This document shows positions 13,101 to 23,700 of a DNA stretch of 64,000 nucleotides, in pieces (positions within the stretch are counted from its first letter, which is position 1; every line of letters starts with the position of its first letter). The position numbers and the translations under genes were made by a program. Under the pieces are notes generated by a model. That model saw only the letters and a list, made by a program, of their open reading frames with translations. It had not been told where the DNA came from and did no database searches. The stretch is from Gymnothorax reevesii (taxonomy: Eukaryota > Chordata > Actinopteri > Anguilliformes > Muraenidae), in contig CM056580.1 of the NCBI GenBank assembly GCA_029721435.1, positions 21,274,367-21,338,366 of the forward strand. The letters are read 5' to 3'.

Positions 13101-16100
13101 ACAACTTCACAGTAACAGAACTTGCTGTCTGTTAAACCTGTATTGCAAGGGTTTGTCTCTGTGGTTATGACCGCTCGGTTACCAGCTACTGCATGTTAGT
13201 TTGCATGTCGTGCTAATTAAAAATGTTCCTGATTAACTTATATTCAGTAATTATGATCGGTATGCTTGTGTTACTTCGGTAAGCATCAATATGGCAGTTT
13301 CATCATAACATTGCCCGATTGTAGCCACTACAGTTAGTGATCGCTTCACATATCCATGGCCGGGATCAGCCGGATACTTCACAAATCTCTGAGCAAGCTC
13401 TCTGGTGCTACCGTGAAAGCAATGTGAAACGCAGAAGCTCTACCGGTTTACAAATGATTTCTCTGCACTACCTTGACATAATTTCAACACCCTTTAGAAA
13501 TTGTTGTGGCTAATAAAAAGGCAAAAAAGGGGGAGATTAAATGGGTAATTCTTTCCTGTTGAAGTGATCAATTTGCTAGCTCCACATCAGCAACTTGTCC
13601 GCGCTAACAGAACTTACAGTCCGCAAAACCTGTATTATGTTCATAACATAACTGAGCTTTCTCTAGCTGTCGCGTACTATCCATAAAGCTGCTTTCACGT
13701 CAGACACAAACAAATTTTTCGCAGGACAGATTACATTCAAAGTCATCACCGTATATCAGCTACTGCATGTTAGTTCGCGTGCTCTGCTAATTAAAAATGC
13801 TCCTGGTTAACTTGTATGCAGCAGTTATGATCAGTATGCTTGTGTTACTTCAGTAAGCATCAATGTGACAGGTTCCTCATAACGTTGCCTGATTGTAGCC
13901 ACTACAGTTAGTGATCGCTTCACTTCTCCATGACCGGGATCAGCCGTATACTTCACAAATGTCTGAGCAAGCTCTCAATGCGAAACGCAGAAGCTCTACT
14001 GGCCTGCAAATTATTTCTCTGCACTACCTTGACATAATTTCATCCCACTTCTGAAATTGTTGTGGCTAATAAAAAGCCAGGAAAGGCGAAGATTAAATGG
14101 GTAATTCTTTCCTGCAGAAGTGATCAATTCGCTAGCTCCACATAAGCAACTTGTCCGCGCTAACGGAACTTACGGTCTGCAAAACCTGTATTATATTCAT
14201 AACATAACCGGGCTCTCTCTAAATGTCGTGTACTATCCATAAAGCTGCTTCACATCAGACACGAAACAAATTTTTTGCAGGACAGAATAGCCTACATTCA
14301 AAGTCGATGCAAAGATGCAAATACAGGCGTTAAGCAGCTTTCACACTGGACGCAAAACAAATTTTTCACGCGACAGATTACATTCAAAGTCATGACCGCT
14401 TATCAGCTACTGCAGGTTAGTGGTAAGCATCAATTTGACAGTTTCATCATAACGTTGCCAGATTGCAGCCACTACAGTTGAAGTTAAATGGAGAGGTGCT
14501 GTATGTGTCTGCCGAGTTAGGCTGCAGTTAGACTAGACGTAGATTTTGCAGAGCTTGGGGTGCATTTTTGGGTGCTTATGAAATGATCGCTTTACTTATC
14601 TATGACCGGGGTTTGCCTGATACATCTCCAATGTCTGGGCTAGCTCTCTGATACTACCGATGAAAGCAATAGGGAAGCGCACAGGCTATAACGGTCCGGT
14701 ATAACAAACGCTGCATTTCCATCGATTGAATATTAAATTCTTTCCTGTAAAAGTGATTGATTCGCTTGGTCCACATAAGCAACGGTTCACGCAGATGGAA
14801 CTTATGGTCTGTAAAACCTGTATTATGTTCATGACATAACTGGAGCTCTGTCTAGCTCTCACACGCTATCCATAATGCGCCCATTTTCCGCGAGGAAATG
14901 CTGGTCATTCCAAAGCAATAAGTAAACCATTACCACAGGCAATCTCCGAAAAGGCCGCTCGGCTTGGAGCTTTCACCCCTCAGTCATATTCCAGCACGGA
15001 AGCTGTTCGTTTCTCCAAGCTAACAACACACCACAGCTATGCACATGAACCAGCAGGTCCTAATACACACTGAAGCAGTCCATAAGCTGTTGGTCCACTC
15101 TTAGCTGCTCCTCACTGTCCATGTTTCCCTCTAAACTCAGACCCACTCGATTTCTATGGTCTCCGGTCTACAATTGGGCATGTCGACCCATTCTACAAAT
15201 GTGTCTATATGGGGTGGATTCTAGCTTTCCCTGCATCTGAGCTATGGAGTAGTAAAACCGCTGTACTCACCAACTGTTGCCGTAGCAAACTGTAGCCGAT
15301 AGCAAATTCGTGCTTGAGCTGCCAGACTTTCGCACTGCATCCTCCACTTTCGCTATAGCGTTTATTAGAACCAGTAAATTTTATTAGATCTATACACATG
15401 TACTGCGTTAGATTGCAGAATATGCCCGTCGATTCCCGTCAGTTTCGCTCTTTTTGCCAGACCAGGAAAACTGTGTTCTGCTGCCTTGCATTGCCTAGAT
15501 CTGCCCTCCACAGAGCTGGCCAGTCAGAAGAAAGTGGGCACACTGAGAGTGGGGGCCATAGCGGAAGAGCCACCCCACTGAGGTGTTTCAGGCAGAGACC
15601 ACTATGGACTACAAATGGGGTTTTTTAAGGATGGCAGTATGAGCGAAATAAGTACCCTTTTTTTTTTTTTAACTTGGCGCGATCAGGAGTACTCTAGGGG
15701 AGTCAAAGACCAAAATATAAACTTAGGTCCCCTTGACCAATCAGACAGTTAATTTACTGAATTACCGAGATTAATGCATAAGCGGATTGTGATTCAGAAA
15801 TTACAAATTAGAACATGACCATTAGACCACAATAGGCTGCATTGAAATTGTGAGGATGGCAGTTATGTATGTAACTAATCTAAAACCTCTTCTAAATTCC
15901 ATCTCCCTCTTTTTGCATTTTTGACATTTAAAATGGAAATATCTTTATGTTGAACCTACTGAAACGTTCACGCCGGCACTTATTGTCCTCGCCATTATGT
16001 GCCATTTTAATGAGCTTCGGGATTTCGCCTCCCTAAAAAAAATCCTTGGACAAAATTCCCAATGTGAATAAAGTGATGGAGCATCAAGCAAAGGCTAATA

Positions 16101-18641
16101 TATAATATTACCTTTTTTGTTTTGACGCATGTAATTTACTTTCATACTGCTAGAGCCAAAATGGTGAAACGGTTAAGTGTTTGTTTCTGTTTTATGAATG
16201 TAATCAACAGTGCCGTTAGCCGGGTGGTAGACTGCCCAGTTAATCTGTGTGCACCAGGTAAGCAGGAGGCAGTTTTGACTGCGGAATAAAATTTGGCTTT
16301 GAGTCGTAATCACCATAAAATATAGACTGAAGCGGAATATTTTGCTAGATGAAAACACTGAATTTCAGAAATTATCACATATCATTTCTTAATATATTAC
16401 AAAGTGGTTGTTTGAGTACTTTTTCAAACAATGGCATGAGCATTCGGTTGGGGAAATGTTGAATTTCTGCACCCCTAGTCTAAACGAAAATGAGGTCTGT
16501 GATATGAAACTTGCACTGCGCCAGATTTAAGCACTGACTTACGCCTGATTCAGAGCAGGAAACCACCAAGCTTGGTGATAGCGATAAATATTCAGTTTGC
16601 AACTAAACAAAATTCTGCATAATGTTACCGCCACATGCATTTTATTGTTTGAAGGCACAAAAATGGATCCATCTCGAAGTATGACTTGTTAAGGAATGCA
16701 CCTTATTTTGTTTTGCAGAAAAAGGAAGAGAGGGTATGAAGACGATGACCATGTCACCAAACAGCGCCACATAGCAGAGGAGGTGAGCATCAGTGCTGGA
16801 GTCTCCAGTGAAGGTTCATCATTGGTGGGGTTGCTGGCTGCTGTTAATGGTATCCTTGTCTCATTCCTGTCAATACGGACCGGACTATGGAATAGTCTCA
16901 GAGCCTATGTAATTAAGCTTGTTTGTAGCTGTAGATGAAAAGCATATTTAAGAATCCTGACTTTAATTTAATTAAAGTTTTTACAGATTATTTAACCTTG
17001 ATAGGGCCCGAATATAGTCTGTCAAGGTTGTCTGGGATTTCCAAAGTGTGAGAAACTACTGACTTAGTTTCCGTGCCTTCCACTAATTTTGACACCCCTC
17101 GTAAATATTGGCTAAGGAGACAGTGTGGTTTTTAATCCTCACAATTTTTCTAGCTAAATATTAATGAAAATTGAACACTAAACTTTAGAAAAATGATTGA
17201 AGGAAAAAAATAATCGTAAAATATATTTCCCAAAAAAAAGTTTGCCACAATTGTTGGCACCCTTGAGAAACTCTTATGAGGGGGGGGAAAAAAACTGAAG
17301 TACTGTATATATCCAGTCATAATTCAGTTCACTATTAAGATTTGGACTTAAGTGGTCATCTTATACCTGGTTTTCCTGGGGTACGACCATGAGCTGACAC
17401 ACTGGCTAATTTCCTTGGGTCATCCACCAACACAGTTTGGGAAAGAATACTGCAGTGATGTGCTGAAGTTGTTGAACTTCTCAAATGTGGGAATGGCTTA
17501 AACAAAATGGCTTAAAGGTTGAAAATGCCCATTTGTACTGTCAGGGAAATAATTACTAAACATAAGGCATATGGCAGATGTTAAAAATTTGCCTAAAAGA
17601 GGATGTATCTCTATTTTGAAGGCCTGCACTGTGAGGAAGATGGTACAAGAGGTGAAGGGAAGTTCAAGAATCACAGCTGCAGAATTGCAGACATTATGTC
17701 TTGGGGCCAGAAAGTCCCCAAAACTACAATCTGACACAATCTACTCTACTACAAGATGTTTGAGAGAGTTGTCAGGAGATGGCCACAGTTGTCGGCAAGA
17801 AACTAACTCATGTAACACCACTTTGCCAAATGGCACTAGAAACCTAGTTGGACTGAGAACTGTGGTCAGATGAGACCGAGTTAGAGCTCTGTTTAAAAAA
17901 AAAATAAAAAGATGATTATTAGTTTGGTGTCAAACAAAAATAACTACTCTGAGAAGAGCCTCCTCCCCTCTGAAGTATGATGGAGGATCTTTGATTCAAT
18001 GAAAACCTGACTCCCTCTACAGGAAACCTTACACTGTACTTTGGTTGGGTCTTGCAACAAGACAATGGTCCAATTAAAGCATGCATTTAAATCAACATAA
18101 AAATGGTTTCCCAACCACAGAATCAAGGTTTTGCTATGACCATCCCAGTCCCTGACCTAAACCCAGTAATACCTGTGGGACAAGCTGAAGAGGAGTGACC
18201 ATAAAGGTGTACATTAATAATTTGACATTCGTCTTTGAGGAGTGGTCTGATTCCATTTATTTCTATCCCAAATTGATCACGCTCAGACGCAGAACACTTG
18301 ACCTGTTGTTCTGGTGAAGGGAGTCACTTCACAGTATTAAATCTGTGGCAGACATGTTGTCTTCTGCTGAACTTAAGTTTTCCAATAGGCATGGAACAGC
18401 TGACCAGCTAAATACGTAATTTGAAAAACAATACAAGACTGCACACCAAATTCTAAAGGGTAGTCAGTCTAAGTAGTAATTTTAGTTTTAATCTCTTCGT
18501 GACTCTTCGTGTTGTTAAGTGCCCAAAACTTAAACGCAGTTCCGTATATGATGGTTTTTTTAATCTCTGATGCCGATTTACCCGAAAACTAATTTTCTTC
18601 TCCTTAAGGAGTGGACTGATGAGGACCTGGAGTCTCTCTGA
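6963..18641 (+). CDS. ccnh: Cyclin H, 3' part of the gene (five coding exons)
   Basis: Cyclin H is the regulatory subunit of the CDK-activating kinase (CDK7-cyclin H-MAT1), which works with TFIIH in transcription and repair in the nucleus. Exons 6963-7126, 7545-7615, 8254-8362, 16719-16782 and 18609-18641 join with matching phases into 146 codons plus a TGA stop. The product starts [19 protein letters not shown], passes through [18 protein letters not shown] (second cyclin fold) and [16 protein letters not shown], and ends [12 protein letters not shown], closely following vertebrate CCNH. The final acceptor could also be three bases later. The N-terminal half is not in the window, so the upstream exons lie before base 1. 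The gene converges with rasa1. Confidence 0.93.
7545..7615 (+). CDS. ccnh: ccnh exon: second cyclin fold, middle
   Basis: Acceptor TTCCTCTGCAG|TTAT, donor GAGAC|GTGAGT. Completes a serine codon, then [20 protein letters not shown]. 71 bases, ending in phase 1. Confidence 0.93.
8254..8362 (+). CDS. ccnh: ccnh exon: end of cyclin fold
   Basis: Acceptor ATTTCCAG|GAAT, donor AGCCC|GTGAGT. Codes [16 protein letters not shown] and [15 protein letters not shown]. The KKYEPP motif is characteristic of cyclin H. 109 bases, phase 2 at the end. Confidence 0.93.
8363..11527. other. ccnh intron, left part
   Basis: Intron DNA between the KKYEPP exon and the acidic-tail exon. No further exon, RNA gene or clear transposon was recognised in this part. 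T runs occur near 8640 and 9505. Confidence 0.55.
11528..11665. mobile_element. Small foldback element with GTCACCTGCGAAGC ends
   Basis: Begins GTGTCACCTGCGAAGC and ends GCTTCGCAGGTGACAC, a perfect 16-base inverted pair. The interior has a (GTCC)n run (TCTGTCCGTCCGTCCGTCCG) and a duplicated AGTCACRCTTTCA. Looks like a non-autonomous MITE in the ccnh intron. Confidence 0.75.
12059..15715. mobile_element. 3.7-kb DNA-transposon-like unit (TTAAAGGGGACCTA ends)
   Basis: The left edge TTAAAGGGGACCTAA matches the inverse of the right edge TTAGGTCCCCTTGA. The outer TTAA/TTGA is compatible with a TTAA target duplication with one change, as in Kolobok and piggyBac groups; the superfamily is a guess. 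No transposase frame was recognised, so it appears non-autonomous. The interior holds a threefold tandem duplication (13168-14880). Confidence 0.6.
13168..14880 (+). repeat. Three diverged tandem copies of a ~0.6-kb unit
   Basis: The block TATCAGCTACTGCATGTTAG recurs with variation near 13180, 13755 and 14400. GTAGCCACTACAGTTAGTGA recurs near 13322 and 13894, with a third, interrupted version from 14465. AAAACCTGTATTATGTTCAT recurs near 13627, 14180 and 14816. Copies one and two are close to each other; the third has an insertion of about 110 bases. Confidence 0.75.
15716..16718. other. ccnh intron, right part
   Basis: No exon or element recognised between the transposon-like unit and the next ccnh exon. 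Confidence 0.5.
16719..16782 (+). CDS. ccnh: ccnh exon: basic/acidic C-terminal tail
   Basis: Acceptor TTTTGTTTTGCAG|AAAA, donor GAGGAG|GTGAGC. Codes [20 protein letters not shown], matching the 'KKRKGYEDDDYVSKK' tail of vertebrate cyclin H. 64 bases, phase 0 at the end. Confidence 0.93.
17240..18240 (+). pseudogene. Degraded Tc1/mariner-type transposase relic
   Basis: The plus strand has [18 protein letters not shown] near 17640-17693, the inter-helix part of the Tc1 DNA-binding region. Further on, with frame changes, come TATGATGGAGGATC (the GGGS region), CAAGACAATGGTCC (the DN catalytic step) and CCTGACCTAAACCCAGTAAT (the DLNP step). Stops and indels throughout. It sits in the last intron of ccnh. 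Confidence 0.75.
18609..18641 (+). CDS. ccnh: ccnh last coding exon and stop
   Basis: Acceptor TTCTTCTCCTTAAG|GAG. Codes [10 protein letters not shown] then TGA at 18639-18641. Human CCNH ends 'EEEEWTDDDLVESL'. An AG three bases on allows a one-residue-shorter variant. Confidence 0.9.
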   Translation, partial: EWTDEDLESL

Positions 18642-18918
18642 AGGATGGTACAACAACTCATTCATCAGCAGCTTCTTGGAGCTGGGCTTTCGAGTGCTAC
18701 ATCTCAACAAAGGAGCTCCTTGCTTTGATGCCTTGGTAGTATTTGCCCCGTATCAGAGCCACGTAAATAGAAAATGCTTTTGTAAAGCTGAGAGAACTGC
18801 GTGGAGTCAGTGTTAACTGGCTGCAAAATAATTCTGGTTGTTCTTGCAGTGACAACAGGGTATTTCTTCTTGAGCAAAATTGTTTTTTTTTGTTTTTTTT
18901 TTTGTATACACAATGAAT

Positions 18919-18924
18919 ATTAAA
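18919..18924 (+). terminator. Likely ccnh polyadenylation signal (ATTAAA)
   Basis: ATTAAA lies 278 bases after the stop and is followed by a T/GT-rich stretch (GTTGCTTTTTGTTTGGC). It is the first good signal downstream of ccnh. Cleavage is expected near 18940; this is inference. Confidence 0.55.
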
Positions 18925-18982
18925 ACCTTTTTGAACTTGTTGCTTTTTGTTTGGCTCACCCTTGTGCATCCAAACATTGTTT

Positions 18983-19231
18983 TAAGGCTGTGGTTCCCAA
19001 CCCAGTCCTCAGGACCCCCTGCCCTGCAGGGTTTTGCTCCAGCTCTGCTCTTTAACACCTGATCCATTTAAGGGCTTCATGCTGATTGGCTGAAAAAGAT
19101 CCACCTGAACTGGGTGTTCATGAAGCTGCACTGGGCCTTAAATGGATACGGTGTGCAAAAATAAAGCTGCAACAAAGACCTGCAGGACAGGGGGTCCTTG
19201 AGGACTGGGTTGGGAACCACTGCTTTAAGGG
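18983..19231. mobile_element. Foldback MITE between the two convergent 3' ends
   Basis: The left arm GGTTCCCAACCCAGTCCTCA, then GGACCCCCTG, pairs with the right arm CAGGGGGTCC, then TTGAGGACTGGGTTGGGAAC. Inner blocks also pair imperfectly (CCATTTAAGG near 19065 with CCTTAAATGG near 19137). The outer TTTAAGG is seen on both sides. It lies between the predicted polyadenylation signals of ccnh and rasa1. Confidence 0.8.
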
Positions 19232-19322
19232 ATGCAAATATTAGATTTTTTTTTTTCAATGGAAAAACCTGCAAAATGCACAACACAGGAAACATTTCAC
19301 TTTTTACTCAAAGAGAAAATGG

Positions 19323-19328
19323 TTTATT
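19323..19328 (-). terminator. Likely rasa1 polyadenylation signal (AATAAA)
   Basis: TTTATT on the plus strand reads AATAAA on the minus strand, about 1.35 kb past the rasa1 stop. It is the last clear signal before the foldback element. Other AATAAA-like sites may be used. Confidence 0.45.
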
Positions 19329-20677
19329 CAACTGGAACATTGAAATGAGAATGTGAATTAAAAAATGGAGCACAATTAGAGTAGCTTCCATACATAGTGT
19401 TTGAAATATTTGACCTGTACCAAAGCCAGGAAGCTTTCACATGACAGATGTCAAAATGGATGATGTTCAAAATCTGCTGTTACCATACAGCTTAAAGGAA
19501 AAAATTAGCCTCAGGAGACTTGTGAATACCTGTAATTTGCGATACTAGCCCATTTCTCTCAGTAGGTGGCTGAAATACTACCTTGGAGTGCAAAATAAAT
19601 CCGAAATATGGGAATTTCTGCTGTGCAAGAAATTTATATCCACACCAAGACCAGATGATGTATTTTCAGGAGAACAATAAAAATTTCCAGCAAGGGAAAT
19701 AATTTTTTCGTATTTGAATTTTGTGTTGTCGAAACTTTCATGACACTGTAGGGTCTGAGCAAGCTGAATGACATAACTGGTTTTATCCTGATTAACTTAG
19801 CATTATAGGAATATGTACAGGTATCTTAGCTACTGATACTACAAATTAGCTGAAATTTTGTAGTTCCCAAAGGTAGTCTTATTGTGCCTAAACATGCCGA
19901 GAGAGGCACGCTCCAAAGTTTGAATTCAAGATTTGGAAAATGAGTTCACATTTAAGAGAAAAGAGCAGCTTAAATTTTAATTTAAAGGGATGCATACAGT
20001 ACAAATGCATTTTGCACTGCTCAGAATTTACTGATTAAGGTTTCTTTTTTTTCCTCAAAATGTTGAGGATCAAGCAATCAGGAACTGAAGCACAGCTGAT
20101 GTTCAAGTAGGGGAAAATTGTTTCCATATCTTTACTTATGATTCCAGCAAGTGAATACTTTCTGATAAAACTCTTTTTATGCAAGATCTTCCTCTTTAGA
20201 GCTCAAGCCAAAATACAGGAAACGAATCCATCACAGATTCCAGTATGAGATGAGTCAAAGCGAAAATTCCAGTTGCAAGAAGGGTCTTAGTTTCCTGTCT
20301 TCAACACTGAGTTCACTGTTAAGGACACACTTTGGCAATGCGCGCTGAAAACACTGAAGTATTAAGTGTGCAAAGCTGCCTCCAGCATTTCAACCCGGGC
20401 AAATGGCACATCCTACGTCACAGTCCTGTGGACACACCAAAACCAAGTGCTTCCACTGCAGCCTGGACCAGTCTCTGGCATGGACAGCTGATTTTGGATT
20501 GACCATTTGCTTTTGCTGGAGTTGCATAATTTGCGGAGATGAAGGGGTGGAATGCAGTGGAGGCGTACTGGAGGAGATGGGCGTGGCTGGGTAGGGGAGA
20601 GGGCTGATGTGGGCTGCCATGGTGATGGAGGCGGAGCATGCGAGATCCAACGTGTGACTCCTGACTCAGAGGGCTCA
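19329..20677 (-). other. Presumed rasa1 3' UTR
   Basis: Follows the TAG stop at 20680-20678 with no further exon recognised. Its extent depends on the polyadenylation site chosen. Short open frames across it have no recognisable family features. Confidence 0.5.
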
Positions 20678-20761
20678 CTACCTGTTGCTGTTGGACATGG
20701 CGTAGTGCATCTGTCTCTGCTGCAGAAGTTCTGTGATCGCCAGAAGCTTTTTCAGCACATG
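20678..20761 (-). CDS. rasa1: rasa1 exon 25, C-terminus and stop
   Basis: Acceptor with a long T tract ending TTTGCAG|CAT. Codes HVLKKLLAITELLQQRQMHY and ends SNSNR then TAG. The end differs from human (TKTNDVR). Confidence 0.93.
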   Translation of the reverse strand, partial: HVLKKLLAITELLQQRQMHYAMSNSNR

Positions 20762-23700
20762 CTGCAAAAAAAAAAAGAGCCAATCTTAACAGCAAGTCTT
20801 TTCAACTGTGTATTGCACTCAATTTGATCCATCGTGTTCACCTAACAAACATTATAAAACAGTCTGTTTCAAATCATTCCTCCTTGGACAGGTTTGACAC
20901 CAGATGGTCCTAAAGTTGAACTTGGACAACGCAGACAGAAGGGAAATATTTGCGGAAAATGAAGAGCTCAAAAACAAAGTAAATGTGAATGGGGAACAAA
21001 CTTCGTCTTGTGTTAAAATGAGAGCTGGGAGCCCCTGTCGTGCAGCAGCAGTGCGTTTGTAAAGGAAGGTGAGGATAATCGCGCACAGCAGGGCGCTGGA
21101 TCTGTGTGGGTCAGGCTCCAGTAGAGTGAGCTGAATGGCGGGTCATTACTGTAATTGAATGAGGGGTCTGGTGCCTGCGTAGAATGAAAGGGCTCAGGCT
21201 GCAGTCCTCAGGGACCATGGCTGAGCCGCCAGGCTCAACTGTTCTCCACTCACTGTGAAATGAGCCTCATCCTGTAGTGTGAAATGTGTTTCCATTTCAG
21301 GATTAACACATTTTGCTTTTCATTAAGAAAATCGCCATGGGATCAATCTTCCATGGACACTGCACCAATGGGCAATGCCTGCATGCGCACGCACGCATAC
21401 CCAAACTTCAAGTTGGTCTCTTTCAGGCACTAGTTTCATGAGGCCAACACTGCCAAGTTTGGCTCCTCTCTAGACAGGACTGAAAATTTCAGATTCATTT
21501 GTTTTACTCAGAGGAAGCGAGATTACCTTGACCTCCCTATATTTTAAAATTTTGGGTTCAAAGTGAAGTTGTTTTGAACTTTCAACAAGTACAGAGAGCA
21601 AGCTCTCTCTTCGTACACGCGTGCAAGTACACACAACACACCTGTTGCGCTCCCCTCTCGTTGCTCAGTGTACGCAACTCGTCTGAATGTGTCCCGCAGA
21701 TCTCGTGCAAGGCAGCGAGGTCACGGGACAAGTCAGTCCTGAAGAGCTCTGCAGTTTCAGGAAGTTCTGGAACGTTCTGAGAGGGCAAAGGAACACAAGC
21801 TGCTCAGCCCTCCATCGCAAGGCTCAATTAATTCCTCTTTATAATATACAAGGATGCGTGTAACTTTCTCCCTTCCAAATCATGTTACACCTCACACTAT
21901 TTCAAACTCCTCAGGGGAGAATGATTTGAAGGAAACCCACCCCCAGCTCATCCAGGAACATGATCATGCGGTGCTTGTTGTTTTTGATGAAGGGGTTGAC
22001 TCCTTCCATGTAAGGTTCCTGAGGAAATGAAAAAATGGGCAGTTTGTAACACTATACAGGTCCACATTGACAGAAAAAACTGAGCTAGCAGAACACACAG
22101 GCAGTAAATGAAATGGACAAATGATCAGTGCCTCAATTCTCCACCTGCTTTGTGACACATCCGTCGTCAAAATACAGCTCGGCCCAAAGGCCTAGTGCAG
22201 AAATGTCTGCCAGCCCACAAATCTCTCATTAGCACTTCAGATTCTTGACTGACTTATTCACTGAACTGCGAATGTTACCATGAGCCATGCTCTGGTCTTC
22301 CAGTGAAAGGACAAGCATGTAGAGCGTTTATTTCCATAAAAGTGGGGGATCGTGTATCTGCTTATGTGATTTTTTCTTACCAGGCATTTGATTGCTCTGT
22401 CACTGTACTGTCACAAAATCACTGGAGCAGGAGACTCCACCGCTCAGTGAGGGCACATCACACCTGGTTGATCTTTCTTACTTGTTCAGGTGACAAACAC
22501 CATTATTTTCATGGCTTAAACGTCATTCATACCATTTCATCTCTGTATACCATGACCCCTGTTCCAGCTGAACAGTTGAAATCACATTTGGGTTCTCAAA
22601 AATTTCATCCCTGGTTAGTGATACCCTGCAAAGCTCACTGAGCCAGAAAATGAGGAATCACTAACTGGTTTCATCAGATTTCTAACAGACAGATCACCGC
22701 TCTTTCCCCTGGCTGAATGTCTGCTGCTTCCATTCTGTCAGTGACTGACATCACAAGGTAGCTACACTACTTACTAACACCGTTTTCTTTTCCTGCAGTT
22801 GGTAACTTTACCAACTGATTATAACCTCACTTTTATCGATACATGCATCGAGCCATTAAATGAACACATCATTCCAGTTTGCCTATTGCAGGGCTTACGC
22901 TATTCACACACACTCATACCCATCAGGATCTCCAAATAACCAACCCTACGTGTCTTTTGGTAGCAAGAGGAAGCCAGAGTATCCGCTACCTTAGAAACGT
23001 ATCCAAAAACAGGTAGTACAAATGTATAAAGAAAGGACCAGACCACAGCACCACCCCTAACTTTTAGCACAAAGGAAAACATATTGAATTTGCATGGAGT
23101 ATTAGATGTACTTCTGTATGAAATGCACTTTGCAAAACCTATGTTGGTCAAATGACAACGTAACTATGAAATGAAGATTAAGGGTTTTTCCTGTTTTATA
23201 AGCAGTGAAACGGGCAGCAACCAAACAAATACTGTAAATAAGTCAGCAATAATAAATAAATCCCTGAGAAAACAAGGACGTACATGGCAGCCCCTCACTC
23301 CCAGGTAAGCACTGAAATTACCTTGGCACCAAACTCCACCAGGTTTGCCAAGTTCTGCACCGACTTGGCAACCAGCGTTAGGGTACGGCTCGCAGTCGAT
23401 GAGGGGGCATCTGTTGCAACACAAAATGAAAAACACTTGTCACCACATACTCACTTCAGCTGAAATGCAGCAATTCAAAACAAATCATTGCAGGTGAACA
23501 CACCAAGTTCTGAGCCAGGCTGAAATTAAGCCACATGGTGGAGTTAATAAAGATAATGTTAAGGATAAATGAAAAAATAGTGGTTCAAGTGAAGCTGAAA
23601 TTAAACTAGACTGCCACCCTTCTATGCCCATTTGGGAGTGGGGTACAATACTGACATGAAATAATGAAGCAGTTGATTTCCTACAGATGTATGGAAAGTT

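Noticed and set aside
20390..20827. Several overlapping frames around the last rasa1 exon
   Set aside because: They are other frames of exon 25 and its 3' UTR.
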